Part shown: in pieces, positions 42,858-51,892 of the stretch | Layout: each line of letters opens with the position of its first letter | Numbering within the stretch: the stretch's first letter is position 1 | DNA from: Virgisporangium aurantiacum | GTDB lineage: Bacteria; Actinomycetota; Actinomycetes; Mycobacteriales; Micromonosporaceae | Length of the DNA: 64,000 bases | Reading direction: 5' to 3' | Assembly: GCF_016863635.1 (NCBI RefSeq) | Contig: NZ_BOPG01000077.1 | Span: 1-64,000 of the forward strand | Notes under the pieces: model-generated | Database searches by the model: none | The model's input: only the letters and a program-made list of their open reading frames with translations | Told to the model about the DNA's origin: nothing | Made by a program: the position numbers and the translations under genes

Positions 42858-43256
42858 GTGGACGAACGCACCGATCCGGTAGAAATCTTCGCGCGAGTAG
42901 GGGAAGCGGACGGCCAAGAGCGGGCCTTCGGCGTTTGGGTGCACAAAGCGACGAAGGCCGGCTGGGCAGTCGCGGTGCTGTCGACCTCGTTCGACCAACC
43001 CGGGACTGAGTGCGGCGCTGTTGAGATAGAGGGACTGTCTTACCGCATTCATCACAGCCGGCGGGTTCGCCAGGAGGTTGGGATCGTAGCGCCCGGCCGG
43101 CACCTGATCGCCGCGGCTGTCGACCATGCCGCCGGAGACGACGACGGGATCACCTGGACATGGGACTTCACCCACGCCGCGTGGGCAGAACCCATCCTCA
43201 CCGACCAGGACGACTGGCCCCACGCACGCCAAGAGCAAAGAGGTCACGTGAGCTGA
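42858..43256 (+). CDS. Hypothetical protein
   Basis: The 132-residue product starts at a GTG with GAGGGG eight bases upstream. It has a beta-rich pattern (AFGVWVHKATKAGWAVAVLS, AVEIEGLSYRIHHSRRVRQE, HLIAAAVDHAAGDDDGITWT) and no signal peptide. I do not recognise it. The frame stays open upstream to 42588, but only the portion from 42858 has coding-like composition. It is convergent with the secreted protein at 43288. Confidence 0.55.
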   Translation: MDERTDPVEIFARVGEADGQERAFGVWVHKATKAGWAVAVLSTSFDQPGTECGAVEIEGLSYRIHHSRRVRQEVGIVAPGRHLIAAAVDHAAGDDDGITWTWDFTHAAWAEPILTDQDDWPHARQEQRGHVS

Positions 43257-43287
43257 TCCGCCGCCGTGCGATCGTTGGCGCGCGTGT

Positions 43288-44214
43288 TCAGCGAGGCAGG
43301 TGCGCCACGTCTGCCACTCGTTGCCGCCAGGCCTCACGGATGGCGTCCAGTTCGGCTCGGTGCCGCCGTTCCCAGCCGTCGAGGTGGGCCGCCACCACTC
43401 TCATCGCGGCCAGGTACGCCGGGAACCGGCACTGCGTGTCCGCCGCGAACGCCGCCTCCAGAGCAGCAAGACCCCTCGCCCAGGCCGCACTCTGAGGCCG
43501 ACCGTCGATCGGCGCCTCGCCGCGCGGCAGCCTGGGCCGGAACAGGAAGTCGCTGCGGTCCTGCACATCCTCGCCTACCCGCGCACGCATGCACGGCCGG
43601 TATGACTCCCACGCAGTCTGCGTCCGCCGATCACCACCGACCGCCTCGCCCAGCTCCATATCGAGGGAGTTGGCGAGTTCGTACGCGCCGGGAGGCGGAT
43701 CGATGTCGCCGTAGGCGCGATGCTGGAACTGCGCCGTGCACCGGTTCAACGTGTCCACGCCATCGGGCGCGACGCCAGCGCCTGCCGGGTTCGCGAGCCC
43801 GGCCCGCTCCATGCGCGTGTAGGCGATCTCGTTGAGGACCAGCCGCCGACCCATCTCGGTCACCGAGTCGATGATGGACGCCCGCCCGGTGCCGTAGCCG
43901 AGATCGGCGTCGGTGAACTCGTCGTAGCGACTCACGAACGGCCGCTTCCGGTATGGCCTACCCGCCGCGGCCATGCAGGCGGCAATACCGCCCTCGACCC
44001 GGTGGTAGTTCAGCCGTTCCGACGCCCGCAGTTCCTCCACACCCCCGGTGATCGCCACCGTCAATGCATCCAACCGTGCGGCGACCTTCTCCACCTCCTG
44101 ATTACCGAACGCAGGCCTCGACCCGCTTTCCGCGGCCGGTACCCGGCCGCTGGACGACCCCAACACGATGATCACGGCGGCCCACGCCGCCGCGGACAGA
44201 GCCCGTCGCCACAT
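43288..44214 (-). CDS. Secreted or membrane-anchored hypothetical protein
   Basis: The 308-residue product from 44214 (frame open to 44256) begins with an N-terminal hydrophobic helix (RALSAAAWAAVIIVLGSSSG). The rest is helical with conserved-looking cysteines (GIAACMAAAGRPY, TLNRCTAQFQ, SYRPCMRAR, ADTQCRF). The phrase 'IxACMxxxGxxY' is familiar from uncharacterised actinobacterial lipoprotein-like proteins, where two cysteine pairs stabilise the fold. Function unknown; appears intact. Confidence 0.7.
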   Translation of the reverse strand: MWRRALSAAAWAAVIIVLGSSSGRVPAAESGSRPAFGNQEVEKVAARLDALTVAITGGVEELRASERLNYHRVEGGIAACMAAAGRPYRKRPFVSRYDEFTDADLGYGTGRASIIDSVTEMGRRLVLNEIAYTRMERAGLANPAGAGVAPDGVDTLNRCTAQFQHRAYGDIDPPPGAYELANSLDMELGEAVGGDRRTQTAWESYRPCMRARVGEDVQDRSDFLFRPRLPRGEAPIDGRPQSAAWARGLAALEAAFAADTQCRFPAYLAAMRVVAAHLDGWERRHRAELDAIREAWRQRVADVAHLPR

Positions 44215-44314
44215 GCCGGGTTCAACGAACACCCATCGCTGACGGTGCCGGGCCAAGGCTCGGCGGCCCGGGAAGACCGTCGATCACGACGAGATCGTGG
44301 ACCGCTGAAGAGTC

Positions 44315-45259
44315 GTGGCTCAGTCCATGATCCTGTGCGCTGATGCGCCGCCGAGCGGCGCTGGTCCGTTCGTTGCTCCCGTGACTGTTCGTACGCCCGG
44401 CTCTGCTCGGCCGTCGAGGACGCCGCGTCTGGGCGTGCCGGATTCGGCCTCGGCTGACCTCGTCGCTGCGCCGTGGATCGGCGTAGTTAATGAGGAACTC
44501 CGGTCGGCGACGACGGCGCTGGTCGCGCTGCAGGCTCGTCCCACCCGTGAGGTGCTGGACCGGGCGTGTGACCTGTGCCGGTCGGCCAACGCCGACGAGC
44601 GCCGGCTCGGCGTTCTGGTGCTTGCCGAGCTGCACGACCTCGCCGACGTGGCCGCGGCCGGGCCGGCGTTCGTCGAGGAGTCGATGGAGGTGCTGCTCGC
44701 ACTCGCCGCGACGGAGCCGAACACTGACGTTCTCGCCGAGGTGGCCCGGGCGTTCGGCTACCGACACGATCCGCGGGCCGTCGAGCCCTTGCTCGCCTGG
44801 CGGGGCCACCCGGACGATTCGGTGCGGTTCTACGTCGCATGCTCTCTACCGTGTTGCCGTGCCCGGGACAACGAGCAGCGGGTGGTCGATGCGCTGATCG
44901 AGCTGTCCGACGACGAGGACGGTGCGGTCCGCGACTATGCCCTTTTCGGACTGCGCGAACTGGAGGTCGACAGCGCGCAGGTCCGCGACGCCATGCTGCG
45001 ACGCGTTCGGGACCCCGACGTCAGCGTGGCCGGCGAGGCACTCGTCGGCCTGGCCCGGCTCGGCGATGAACGTGCGATCGCACCGCTGATCGACTATCTC
45101 CAGAACCCGGACCCGCACGGCGCTGTTGCCTACGGCCTGGACGCGGCCACAGCCCTCGCCGACCCACGGCTGCTGCCCACGCTACGCGCGCTGGAACAAC
45201 GCCTCGGTGATCGGCCCGACCTCCGTCAGGCGATTGCGGGCAGCACCGACGGCCGGTAG
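44315..45259 (+). CDS. HEAT-repeat protein
   Basis: The product of up to 314 residues has about six HEAT repeats from residue 80 on: DERRLGVLVLAELHDLADVA, VLAEVARAFGYRHDPRAVEP, HPDDSVRFYVACSLPCC, DEDGAVRDYALFGLRELEVD, DPDVSVAGEALVGLARLGDE and HGAVAYGLDAATALADPRLL. The first 50 residues are low in structure, so the true start may be a later codon near 44480. No catalytic domain. Probably a scaffold protein; a strong hairpin terminator follows between it and the LysR gene. Confidence 0.8.
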   Translation: MAQSMILCADAPPSGAGPFVAPVTVRTPGSARPSRTPRLGVPDSASADLVAAPWIGVVNEELRSATTALVALQARPTREVLDRACDLCRSANADERRLGVLVLAELHDLADVAAAGPAFVEESMEVLLALAATEPNTDVLAEVARAFGYRHDPRAVEPLLAWRGHPDDSVRFYVACSLPCCRARDNEQRVVDALIELSDDEDGAVRDYALFGLRELEVDSAQVRDAMLRRVRDPDVSVAGEALVGLARLGDERAIAPLIDYLQNPDPHGAVAYGLDAATALADPRLLPTLRALEQRLGDRPDLRQAIAGSTDGR

Positions 45260-45270
45260 ATCGAACCCAC

Positions 45271-45304
45271 CCGACCGGCGCCGACGCCATCATGCGCCGG
45301 TCGG
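45271..45304. terminator. 11-bp hairpin between convergent genes
   Basis: CCGACCGGCGC pairs with GCGCCGGTCGG across a 12-base loop. Being located between the convergent HEAT-repeat and LysR genes, it can serve both strands. Confidence 0.6.
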
Positions 45305-45371
45305 TTGCACCGCGTCGGCGGTCCACACCGATGTCCACCGGTGCAGGTCACGGTGATCGGCACCGATGCAG

Positions 45372-46214
45372 TCAGATCATGCGTCGTAGCACGGTTTCCA
45401 CAACATCGACCAGGGGATCGCCTTCGGTTCGCGGGTGCCGCGCGAGACCGAGATGGACGTCCGGCAGCGTGGGCAGGGCGGCCGCGTCGTGGCAGGCCAT
45501 GACCGGTTCGACGTTCGCGGGCATGAGTGCCGCGATGCCGAGGCCGGCCCGTATCGCGGCGAGGACACTGACCAGGCTGTTGCCTTCGAACGCCACCCGA
45601 AAGCGCCGATCGGAACGTTCCAGCGTTTCCAGCACTGAGGTGCGCCAGACGCACGGGTTGGAGAACAGCACCACCGGCAGCGGATCGGCAGCAATGTCCA
45701 CCCCTTGGCCGATCGCCCAGACCAGCGGGCGGCGGACCGTCCAGCGCGGCGGCCCGGGAACGTCTGTCACCTCGTCGAGCACGAGGTGGAGGCGGCCCGC
45801 GTCGTACGCCTCCCGCATCGCGGTTCTGGAAACGCTCAGCACCTCCAGGGTCGTGCCGGGATGCAGCTGGGCGAGGTCTGCGAGGGCCTGCGGAAGGTGG
45901 GACGCGGCGAGGTCTTCGAGCAGGCCGACGCCGCAATGACCGCCGAGCGAGCGTCCGGTCTGGATGAGCGCCTGCGTGGACAGCGAGATGATGCGTTCGG
46001 CGTATGGCAGAAGTTCCTCGCCGGCCCGGGTCGGCGAGACGCCGGCCTGGGAACGGTTCAGCAGCGGACGACCGACGACGCTCTCGAGCTTGCGGATCTG
46101 CTGGCTGAGCGCGGGCTGGGTCTGCCCGAGGGCGGTTGCGGCGCGGCTGATGCTGCCCGCCCGCACAGCGGTGACGAACGACCGCAGCAGCATGATCTCA
46201 AGATCCCTGGCCAT
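45372..46214 (-). CDS. LysR-family transcriptional regulator
   Basis: The 280-residue product has the LysR winged helix at its N-terminus (MLLRSFVTAVRAGSISRAAT, LGQTQPALSQQIRKLESVVG with RPLLNRSQAGVSPTRAGEEL) and a periplasmic-binding-like effector domain (VGLLEDLAASHLPQALADLA, RLHLVLDEVTDVPGPPRW). It is divergent from the MFS transporter starting 72 bases away, the classical layout in which a LysR protein controls its neighbour. Effector unknown; an exported drug or metabolite is plausible. Confidence 0.93.
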   Translation of the reverse strand: MARDLEIMLLRSFVTAVRAGSISRAATALGQTQPALSQQIRKLESVVGRPLLNRSQAGVSPTRAGEELLPYAERIISLSTQALIQTGRSLGGHCGVGLLEDLAASHLPQALADLAQLHPGTTLEVLSVSRTAMREAYDAGRLHLVLDEVTDVPGPPRWTVRRPLVWAIGQGVDIAADPLPVVLFSNPCVWRTSVLETLERSDRRFRVAFEGNSLVSVLAAIRAGLGIAALMPANVEPVMACHDAAALPTLPDVHLGLARHPRTEGDPLVDVVETVLRRMI

Positions 46215-46286
46215 AAGGAACCATTATGGCAGGTCCAAGCAGATTAGCAGTTTCTATAGCGTGACAGATCATCTAACGTCCGGCGG

Positions 46287-47468
46287 GTGACCAAATACCG
46301 GCAGGTGCTCGCCGTGCCGGGGATGGCGTCGCTGCTGGGTGTGTCACTGATCGCGCGTACCGCGATCACGGCCGACGTGATGGCCCTGACGTTGTATGTC
46401 GTGCTGGACCTGGAGCTGAGCTACGCGGCGGCAGGTGGTGTCGCGGCGTCCCTGACGGCCGGGGTGGCGCTCGGCGGGCCGCTGCTCGGCCGCATGATCG
46501 ACCGGCGGGGGCCGCGTGCCGTGGTGCTGGTCACTGTCGTGATGCAGGTCGTGTTCTGGCTGAGCGTGCCGTTCCTGTCGTACGGGATCGTGCTGGCGGC
46601 CGCCTTCCCGGCGGGTCTGCTGATGGTGCCGGCCCAGTCGGTGACCCGGCAGGCGATCGCCGCGATGACGACGACCGGACAGCGTCGGGCCGCGTTCGCC
46701 CTCGAATCCGTACAGGGCGAGTTGTCGTACGTCGTGGGCCCGGCAGTGGTGATCCTGTGTGCGGCGACGATGTCCCCTGATGTCGTGGCATGGGGTGTCG
46801 GTGCCGCGATCGTGGGCGGCGGAGCCGGGATCGCCTTGTTGAACCCGCCGGTGCGTGCGGAAGACGAGCCGGCGGCTCTCGCGGGCGGACGTCCTCCGCG
46901 TCGGGAGTGGTTGGGCACCGGCATGGTTGCCGTCCTGTCTATGGCGTTCGGTACCACGATGCTGCTCAGCGGTATCGATCTCGCCATCGTTGCCACGCTT
47001 GAGGAAGCGGGTCAGGTGTCGTGGGCCGCAGGAGTGGTCGCCGTGTCCGGTCTGGCGTCCGTCGCCGGGGGCTTGATCTATGGCGCGTCATCCCGGGCCC
47101 TTCCCACGTGGCTGCCGCTCGGCGTGCTCGGGCTCGTGACGATTCCCATCGGGTTCGCCCACGACTGGCTCTGGTTGTGCGGAGCCGTTGTCGGCGCCGG
47201 GCTTCTCACCGCCCCGACCCTGTCCGCGGTGGCCGACGCGGTGAGCCGGCTGGCGCCGGCCAGCGTGCGGGGTGAGGCGACAGGTTTGCAGTCCTCGGCG
47301 CAGAGCGCGGGTTTCGCGCTCGGATCCCCGATCGTCGGGGCCGCGATCGACCTGTCCTCGCCGGCGGGCGGCTTCGCGGTGGCCGGGCTGGCCGGCCTCG
47401 CTGCCGCGTTGGCCGGATGGGTCCTGTCGCACCTTCAACGTCGAGCGACCAAGCCAGACGCCACCTGA
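46287..47468 (+). CDS. MFS transporter
   Basis: The 393-residue product (GTG start) has twelve hydrophobic helices and the major facilitator loop 2-3 motif GGPLLGRMIDRRGPRAVVLV. Helix 5 region PAQSVTRQAIAAMTTTGQRR and a glycine-rich VVGAGLLTAPTLSAVADAVS follow. Length fits the 12-helix exporters of the DHA1-like or PTR-independent class. It is adjacent to and divergent from a LysR regulator that likely controls it. Substrate unknown. Its stop codon forms part of a short hairpin. Confidence 0.9.
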   Translation: MTKYRQVLAVPGMASLLGVSLIARTAITADVMALTLYVVLDLELSYAAAGGVAASLTAGVALGGPLLGRMIDRRGPRAVVLVTVVMQVVFWLSVPFLSYGIVLAAAFPAGLLMVPAQSVTRQAIAAMTTTGQRRAAFALESVQGELSYVVGPAVVILCAATMSPDVVAWGVGAAIVGGGAGIALLNPPVRAEDEPAALAGGRPPRREWLGTGMVAVLSMAFGTTMLLSGIDLAIVATLEEAGQVSWAAGVVAVSGLASVAGGLIYGASSRALPTWLPLGVLGLVTIPIGFAHDWLWLCGAVVGAGLLTAPTLSAVADAVSRLAPASVRGEATGLQSSAQSAGFALGSPIVGAAIDLSSPAGGFAVAGLAGLAAALAGWVLSHLQRRATKPDAT

Positions 47469-47481
47469 CCAAGATCAGGTG
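47462..47481 (+). terminator. Short hairpin overlapping MFS stop codon
   Basis: CACCTGA pairs with TCAGGTG across a six-base loop, and the TGA is the MFS stop codon. A seven-base-pair stem is modest, so this is a weak candidate terminator. Confidence 0.4.
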
Positions 47482-47549
47482 CACCACTCGGCCGCTCCCC
47501 TGCGCGCTCATGCGACCATCCCGCCGCCGGCCGACATCGCGATGCCCGC

Positions 47550-47880
47550 TCAGCAACTACCAACAGATGGCATCACACCGACGTCGGAAGCCTTGTGTTG
47601 TAACGGATAGACGTATACTTGCGGCGGCATCCGAGTGATGAACGGTCTTCCCGTCGCCCGCGTTGCGGTTCCACAACGCCATCTCCAACGCCTCCAACGG
47701 CAGATCGGTGCGCAGATGGTTACCGGTCTGCCAGCCGATGACACGCCTGGAATAGCGTCCATGACGAACGCGGTGTAGACGAACCCTTCCCACCTGGGCA
47801 CGTAGGTGTAGGGGTCGGACCGCAGCGCCTTGCCGGCCGTCCGGCGTGGTGGTTTTCTGCGGCCGACGGCGACTACGGGC
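47550..47880 (-). pseudogene. IS3-family transposase (orfB) remnant
   Basis: Two interleaved frames give YVPRWEGFVYTAFVMDA and, after a frameshift, RVIGWQTGNHLRTDLPLEAL with EMALWNRNAGDGKTVHHSD, then a third change back to GVMPSVGS. This is the central part of the integrase catalytic core of IS3 orfB (the second aspartate is the D of HHSD). The first aspartate segment (usually WVADFTYV) is deleted and replaced by LRSDPYTYV. No start or end remains. Confidence 0.72.
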
Positions 47881-48009
47881 GGGGTGGTCGGCCGTTGAGG
47901 TCCGCCCGCGAACTAGCGATCCGTACTCAGTCTAGGCCAGATCCGATCGGGGATCACTCGGTTGAACAGCCGTCGTGGGCTGCGGCTTCGCTGCCTAGGC
48001 TGGCTCATC

Positions 48010-49431
48010 GTGACCGATCACTACTGGATCGCACCTGCCCTCGCCGCAAACCCCTCCACCCCGGAGGACCTGGTGCTCTGCCTGGCCGGAACCCACGAAG
48101 AGCAGACTCAACTGGCCTTGATCAAGGCACGGCGCTACCTGCCGATGTCGCTGCCGCTCGCCACCGTGCTGTCGGACAGCCCACACCCGAAGGTCCGATG
48201 TGAGCTGGCGATCTGCACGTACCTTCCGGACGAGGTCATCACCAAGCTCGCCGCCGATTCGGACCGACGGGTGCGTCTACACGTGGTGATTCGGCCGGAA
48301 GAGGTAGTCGTCCCGTTGCACCGTCCGAGGTTGGCCCGCTACGCGCCGGACGAGGCATACGCCATCCTGGCCCGAGACGAGGACAGGTTCATTCAGCGTG
48401 AGCTCCTGGACAGCCGGGACGTTCCCGTAGAGATCAAACGCGAACTTGCTCAGCACGCTCATCTTCGCGATAGGGTGCTGCTGCAGTATGGGCAGGAAGC
48501 CGACGCCCTGGCGGCGTACGAACGCATGGTGGCTGACGGCGATTTCACGGTTCGTCGTGTGGCGCTGACGAACGACCGGTTCCGGCCCCCGGCGCGGCTG
48601 ATTCCTCACCTGCTCGGCGACGACGACAACCGCCTTGAAGCCATCAGGCGAATACCGCTCAGCGTCGAACTGGCGCGGTCTCTGGTGGCCGACGCGGATC
48701 CTCGGGTGCGTCAGGCGGTAGCGGTGAACCCAGACCTGTCGCGGGATCTGCTTGACGTCCTTGCTGCCGACCCTGATCTCGATGTCCGATGGGCGCTGAT
48801 CCACCGCCCCCATATCCCGATGGAGGTACTCGACGCCATCGAGCACGAACTTGATCCACGCACACGGACATACCCGGTGGAGTGGCTGTGGGAGCAGCGG
48901 CACAATCGCGCGCTGGTCGCTGAGTACGCCCGGTCACGCCACGTCGTCTATCGCCGAACCGTGGCCCGCATGCCGGACCTCGCGGCCGAGCTCGTCGAGC
49001 ATCTGGCCACCGATGAGGACTACGCGGTGCGGTTGATGCTCGCCGAGCGCAGCGGCGACCTCGTGCCCGTCGATGTGCTCGTCGAGATGCTCCTGACGTG
49101 GGACGGCTACAGCGTGTACGAACTGGCGCGGAATCCACGGATCCCGGACGCCGTCGTCGACCAGCTGAGCCGGTCGGAGCAGGTCCGTCATCGCTGGCTT
49201 GCGCACTACTCAGGACGCCTGACCGAAGAACAGCGGACCAGACTCGCCCACGACCCGGACACAAAACTCGCCGCGGCGGCCAACCCACTCCCACCGCCGA
49301 CGCTTGACCAGCTACGCCAGCAGCTCAACGACCCGTCGTCCGACGTCCGGGCCGCCGCCGCCAGCCACCCTGACCTGTCGTCAGAGCTCATCCATGAACT
49401 CTTGCGACGGGCGCGGATACCACCCGACTGA
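48010..49431 (+). CDS. Leucine-rich-repeat-variant/HEAT-like repeat protein
   Basis: The 473-residue product from the GTG at 48010 (frame open to 47962) is made of repeats of about 24 residues of the type 'DPxxxVRxxVAxNPxLxxxLLxxLAxD', for example ADADPRVRQAVAVNPDLSRD, LLDVLAADPDLDVRWALIHR, HLATDEDYAVRLMLAERSGD and DPSSDVRAAAASHPDLSSEL. These match leucine-rich repeat variant/ARM-like arrays. No signal or catalytic motif. Many actinomycete genomes carry such proteins with no assigned function. It is the third repeat protein of this neighbourhood. Confidence 0.8.
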   Translation: MTDHYWIAPALAANPSTPEDLVLCLAGTHEEQTQLALIKARRYLPMSLPLATVLSDSPHPKVRCELAICTYLPDEVITKLAADSDRRVRLHVVIRPEEVVVPLHRPRLARYAPDEAYAILARDEDRFIQRELLDSRDVPVEIKRELAQHAHLRDRVLLQYGQEADALAAYERMVADGDFTVRRVALTNDRFRPPARLIPHLLGDDDNRLEAIRRIPLSVELARSLVADADPRVRQAVAVNPDLSRDLLDVLAADPDLDVRWALIHRPHIPMEVLDAIEHELDPRTRTYPVEWLWEQRHNRALVAEYARSRHVVYRRTVARMPDLAAELVEHLATDEDYAVRLMLAERSGDLVPVDVLVEMLLTWDGYSVYELARNPRIPDAVVDQLSRSEQVRHRWLAHYSGRLTEEQRTRLAHDPDTKLAAAANPLPPPTLDQLRQQLNDPSSDVRAAAASHPDLSSELIHELLRRARIPPD

Positions 49432-49898
49432 GCGTCCAGTCCAGGCCCGATGCCGATGTGGCTTGGGCGCGTCAGCCCTCGGGCCCATCGCCTGCTGGCC
49501 GGGCGGGTGGAGCAGCCTGGCAGGGACGGCACGTTGCCGGCAGGCACGTGCCACCGAGCTGCAGCACGGTCGGTGATCCAAGGCGGCCGGATCACGGTTC
49601 GGCTCGCCGGCCCGTGTCGTTCGTAGAGGAGCCAGTCGCTATGAACCCGCAACGATGCCGGCCGGCTCCTCGACCTTGAACCCTATGGAAGCCATGCTCG
49701 AACAGGTGCCGCTCCGCACCGTGAACAGCGACGCGGGGCGTGCCGCCGTCCCGGGACGCTTCGACTGTGCACGCGAACGGCACCGCTCGTCACGCCCTAC
49801 CCGCAGTTCATGAATGACGGGTGGGAGATTTGGACCTTCCGGCGGCCCGGACACGCCCAAAGCTCCCACCCGTGATGGTGGCGAGGACCGTCCCGTAG
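49432..49898. other. Intergenic region, no supported gene
   Basis: No domain was recognised on either strand; several short frames overlap but lack ribosome binding sites. Likely decayed. Confidence 0.45.
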
Positions 49899-50441
49899 CT
49901 ATCGGGCGGACGGCGGGTTCGGCCAACCCGACCCGGGCGGCGGCGACGTCGGCGCATACGGACCGGTCTGGCTGGTCGGTGCCGGCCAGCCAAGTTGGGC
50001 CGGGACGGTCGGGACCGCCGCACCGGCCGTGTCGGGGTGCGTGGCGTGCGGCGGCAGCGCAGATCCCGGCGACGCACCGAACCCCGGCGACGTCGCGGCC
50101 GGGTCCGCCGGCCTGGCCGCGGCCGCCACGGCCAGGAAACTCATCAGCAGACCGACGGCAGCGACGACGTTCAGCACGATCGATGCCACGAAAAACATCA
50201 GCCCGATCGACGTCGTCGAATCAGACGACTCCCACATGTCGGCGGCCAGGTACGGCGAGACGGTCATCCAGACCACCCCCAGCACCACGTTGAGGACCGT
50301 CACGCCAAGGCTGACCACGGCGAGCACCACGCTGCGGCGGGGCAGCCGTGAGCCGCGGGTCAGGACCACGATCGCGCCGACGACGACGGCGATCAGGACC
50401 GGCAGCTCAATGGCGACGTTGGCGAGCGCGAGCACCGCCAC
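49899..50441 (-). CDS. Small membrane protein with proline-rich tail
   Basis: The 180-residue product from a GTG at 50441 has four hydrophobic helices (ANVAIELPVLIAVVVGAIVV, SVVLAVVSLGVTVLNVVLGV, IGLMFFVASIVLNVVAAVGL, MSFLAVAAAAR) and a C-terminal cytoplasmic tail of about 60 residues rich in proline, serine and glycine (PAPTSQTGPYAPTSPPPGSG). Such P/G-rich tails are typical of actinobacterial membrane proteins with unknown partners. No operon neighbours. Confidence 0.7.
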   Translation of the reverse strand: MAVLALANVAIELPVLIAVVVGAIVVLTRGSRLPRRSVVLAVVSLGVTVLNVVLGVVWMTVSPYLAADMWESSDSTTSIGLMFFVASIVLNVVAAVGLLMSFLAVAAAARPADPAATSPGFGASPGSALPPHATHPDTAGAAVPTVPAQLGWPAPTSQTGPYAPTSPPPGSGWPNPPSAR

Positions 50442-50697
50442 ACCCTATGACGCCTGGCGCTCAACTCGCACTGGAATCTGTGCTGACCCGCGCCGCACCG
50501 GCGCTTCGCGCCGATGCACCTCCCCTGCGCTCCGCCGAAGACCCGCAGTTCGTCGAGCCGGGTGGCCTACCGTCGTCGGAAACCGTGATCGACGCCGTCG
50601 CCGCCGTGCCGGGTGATCTGACGGTCGCCGGTAGCATCCCGGCAGGCAACCGCGTCGGCACCGAATGTGCCAGCGGCAATGCCGGGACTCAGCACGG

Positions 50698-50994
50698 GTG
50701 TGGATCCGCTCCGGGTCGGCGGTCACGGTGAAGCACTACGCCAAGCGGTACGGCGTCGACAGGTACACGGCCTACGACGACCTGACCGCGGTCGGGTTCG
50801 CGTTGACCGACTCGGCGCAGCAGTGGGCGCATCGCCCATCAACAATCCCCCGCCGTACCGTCGAGCGCGCCACCCTCCCGGTCCACGACAAGTGGTGGAT
50901 CGTGCTGGACGGTAGGCCGTTCTTCGTTGCGGGCTACACCTCCGGCGGCGCTCCCTACGGCACCTTCGCCGACGAGGTGCCACCAATACGATGA
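50698..50994 (+). CDS. Small hypothetical protein with HTH-like start
   Basis: The 98-residue product from the GTG at 50698 (frame open to 50665) begins VWIRSGSAVTVKHYAKRYGV followed by DRYTAYDDLTAVGFAL, a pattern I recall from small actinobacterial proteins with a helix-turn-helix near the N-terminus. A C-terminal beta hairpin (KWWIVLDGRPFFVAGYTSG) follows. No ribosome binding site was obvious, and the gene may be a partial copy. Confidence 0.5.
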   Translation: MWIRSGSAVTVKHYAKRYGVDRYTAYDDLTAVGFALTDSAQQWAHRPSTIPRRTVERATLPVHDKWWIVLDGRPFFVAGYTSGGAPYGTFADEVPPIR

Positions 50995-51446
50995 TCCGCT
51001 TTGACGGCGCCTCGAAGACCAAACCTGGGATATCTGCCACGATCGGCGCGTCTTGATCTGCCAGATACGAATCGATCCACAGTGGACGGACGATCTACAT
51101 GATTATCGACGGATCAGCAGGTTAGGGTTCGAGTCCCTTCGGGCGCTCAACATCAAGAGGCGATTGAGCTGCGGAAACGTAGATCAGCCGCCTCTCGTCG
51201 TCTGTCCACTGTGGACATGTTGTGATCCGGGAGTGATCGGCTGTTCGGGACGCGTCCAGGCCGGTTCGTGCTGGTCGGGGCGTGCCTGTGCCGTCTGGTC
51301 TTCGATCTTGGGCGATGCTCGAGGTCGTGGATCGGGTTCCACGGCGCGGAGGGCATCTGACTGGGTTGCGGAGTTCGGGACGGAGGTCCCGGGTGGCGAA
51401 GATGTTGCCGGCATCGGCGGCCGAGGTCGCGGGATGCCCGGGCGGC
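50995..51446. other. Intergenic region with tRNA-3'-end-like fragment
   Basis: At 51123-51147 the sequence resembles the T-arm and acceptor end of a tRNA: AGGG-TTCGAGT-CCCT followed by TCGGGCGCT. No D-arm, anticodon arm or 5' acceptor complement is present, and no CCA follows. Such short 3' ends are left behind by integrating elements using tRNA attachment sites. Nothing else was seen in this gap. Confidence 0.35.
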
Positions 51447-51497
51447 TTGACAGTCGCGGCGCAAGGTTGCATGGTTAGTTACACATGTAGCTAACCA
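51447..51497 (+). promoter_or_regulatory. Promoter and palindromic operator of the GntR-ABC operon
   Basis: A consensus -35 hexamer TTGACA (51447-51452) is followed by an inverted repeat at 51472-51497: TGGTTAGTTACA, a two-base centre, then TGTAGCTAACCA, with one mismatch in twelve pairs. The operator covers the expected -10 position and ends 20 bases before the GntR start. This fits autorepression by a YtrA-type GntR protein, released by a ligand. Confidence 0.72.
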
Positions 51498-51517
51498 GTT
51501 GGGCGGCTAAGCCAACG

Positions 51518-51892
51518 ATGGACGACGACCGACCGATCTTCCTTCAGATCGCCGAGCTGATCGAGAACTCGATCATCGACGGGTCGCTGGTGGAGGAGGC
51601 CCAGGTCCCGTCCACCAACGAGCTTGCCGCCTTTCACCGGATCAACCCGGCCACCGCGGCCAAGGGCGTCAACCAGCTCGTGTCGGAGGGAACGCTCTAC
51701 AAGCGACGCGGCATCGGCATGTTCGTCGCCGGTGGCGCCCGGGCCAGGCTGCGCGAGCGGCGACGGGAACGGTTCACCGAACAGTACGTGGAACCCCTGC
51801 TCGCCGAGGCGCGCAAGCTCGGCATCGGCCACGACGAGCTGATGAAGATGATCGATTCATTTGGTGCGGTTGTCGGGAGGGACCTGGGATGA
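51518..51892 (+). CDS. GntR-family regulator, YtrA type
   Basis: The 124-residue product has the GntR winged helix (PIFLQIAELIENSIIDGSLV, VPSTNELAAFHRINPATAAK, GTLYKRRGIGMFVAGGARAR) and only a short C-terminal helix (EQYVEPLLAEARKLGIGHDE), which defines the YtrA subgroup that controls ABC transporter operons. It is the first gene of a three-gene operon: its stop overlaps the ABC ATPase start as ATGA. A palindromic operator lies directly upstream. Confidence 0.93.
   Translation: MDDDRPIFLQIAELIENSIIDGSLVEEAQVPSTNELAAFHRINPATAAKGVNQLVSEGTLYKRRGIGMFVAGGARARLRERRRERFTEQYVEPLLAEARKLGIGHDELMKMIDSFGAVVGRDLG

Noticed and set aside
51123..51147. Possible tRNA gene
   Set aside because: Only the T-arm and 3' acceptor side are present; no D-arm, anticodon arm or matching 5' strand was found within 80 bases upstream.
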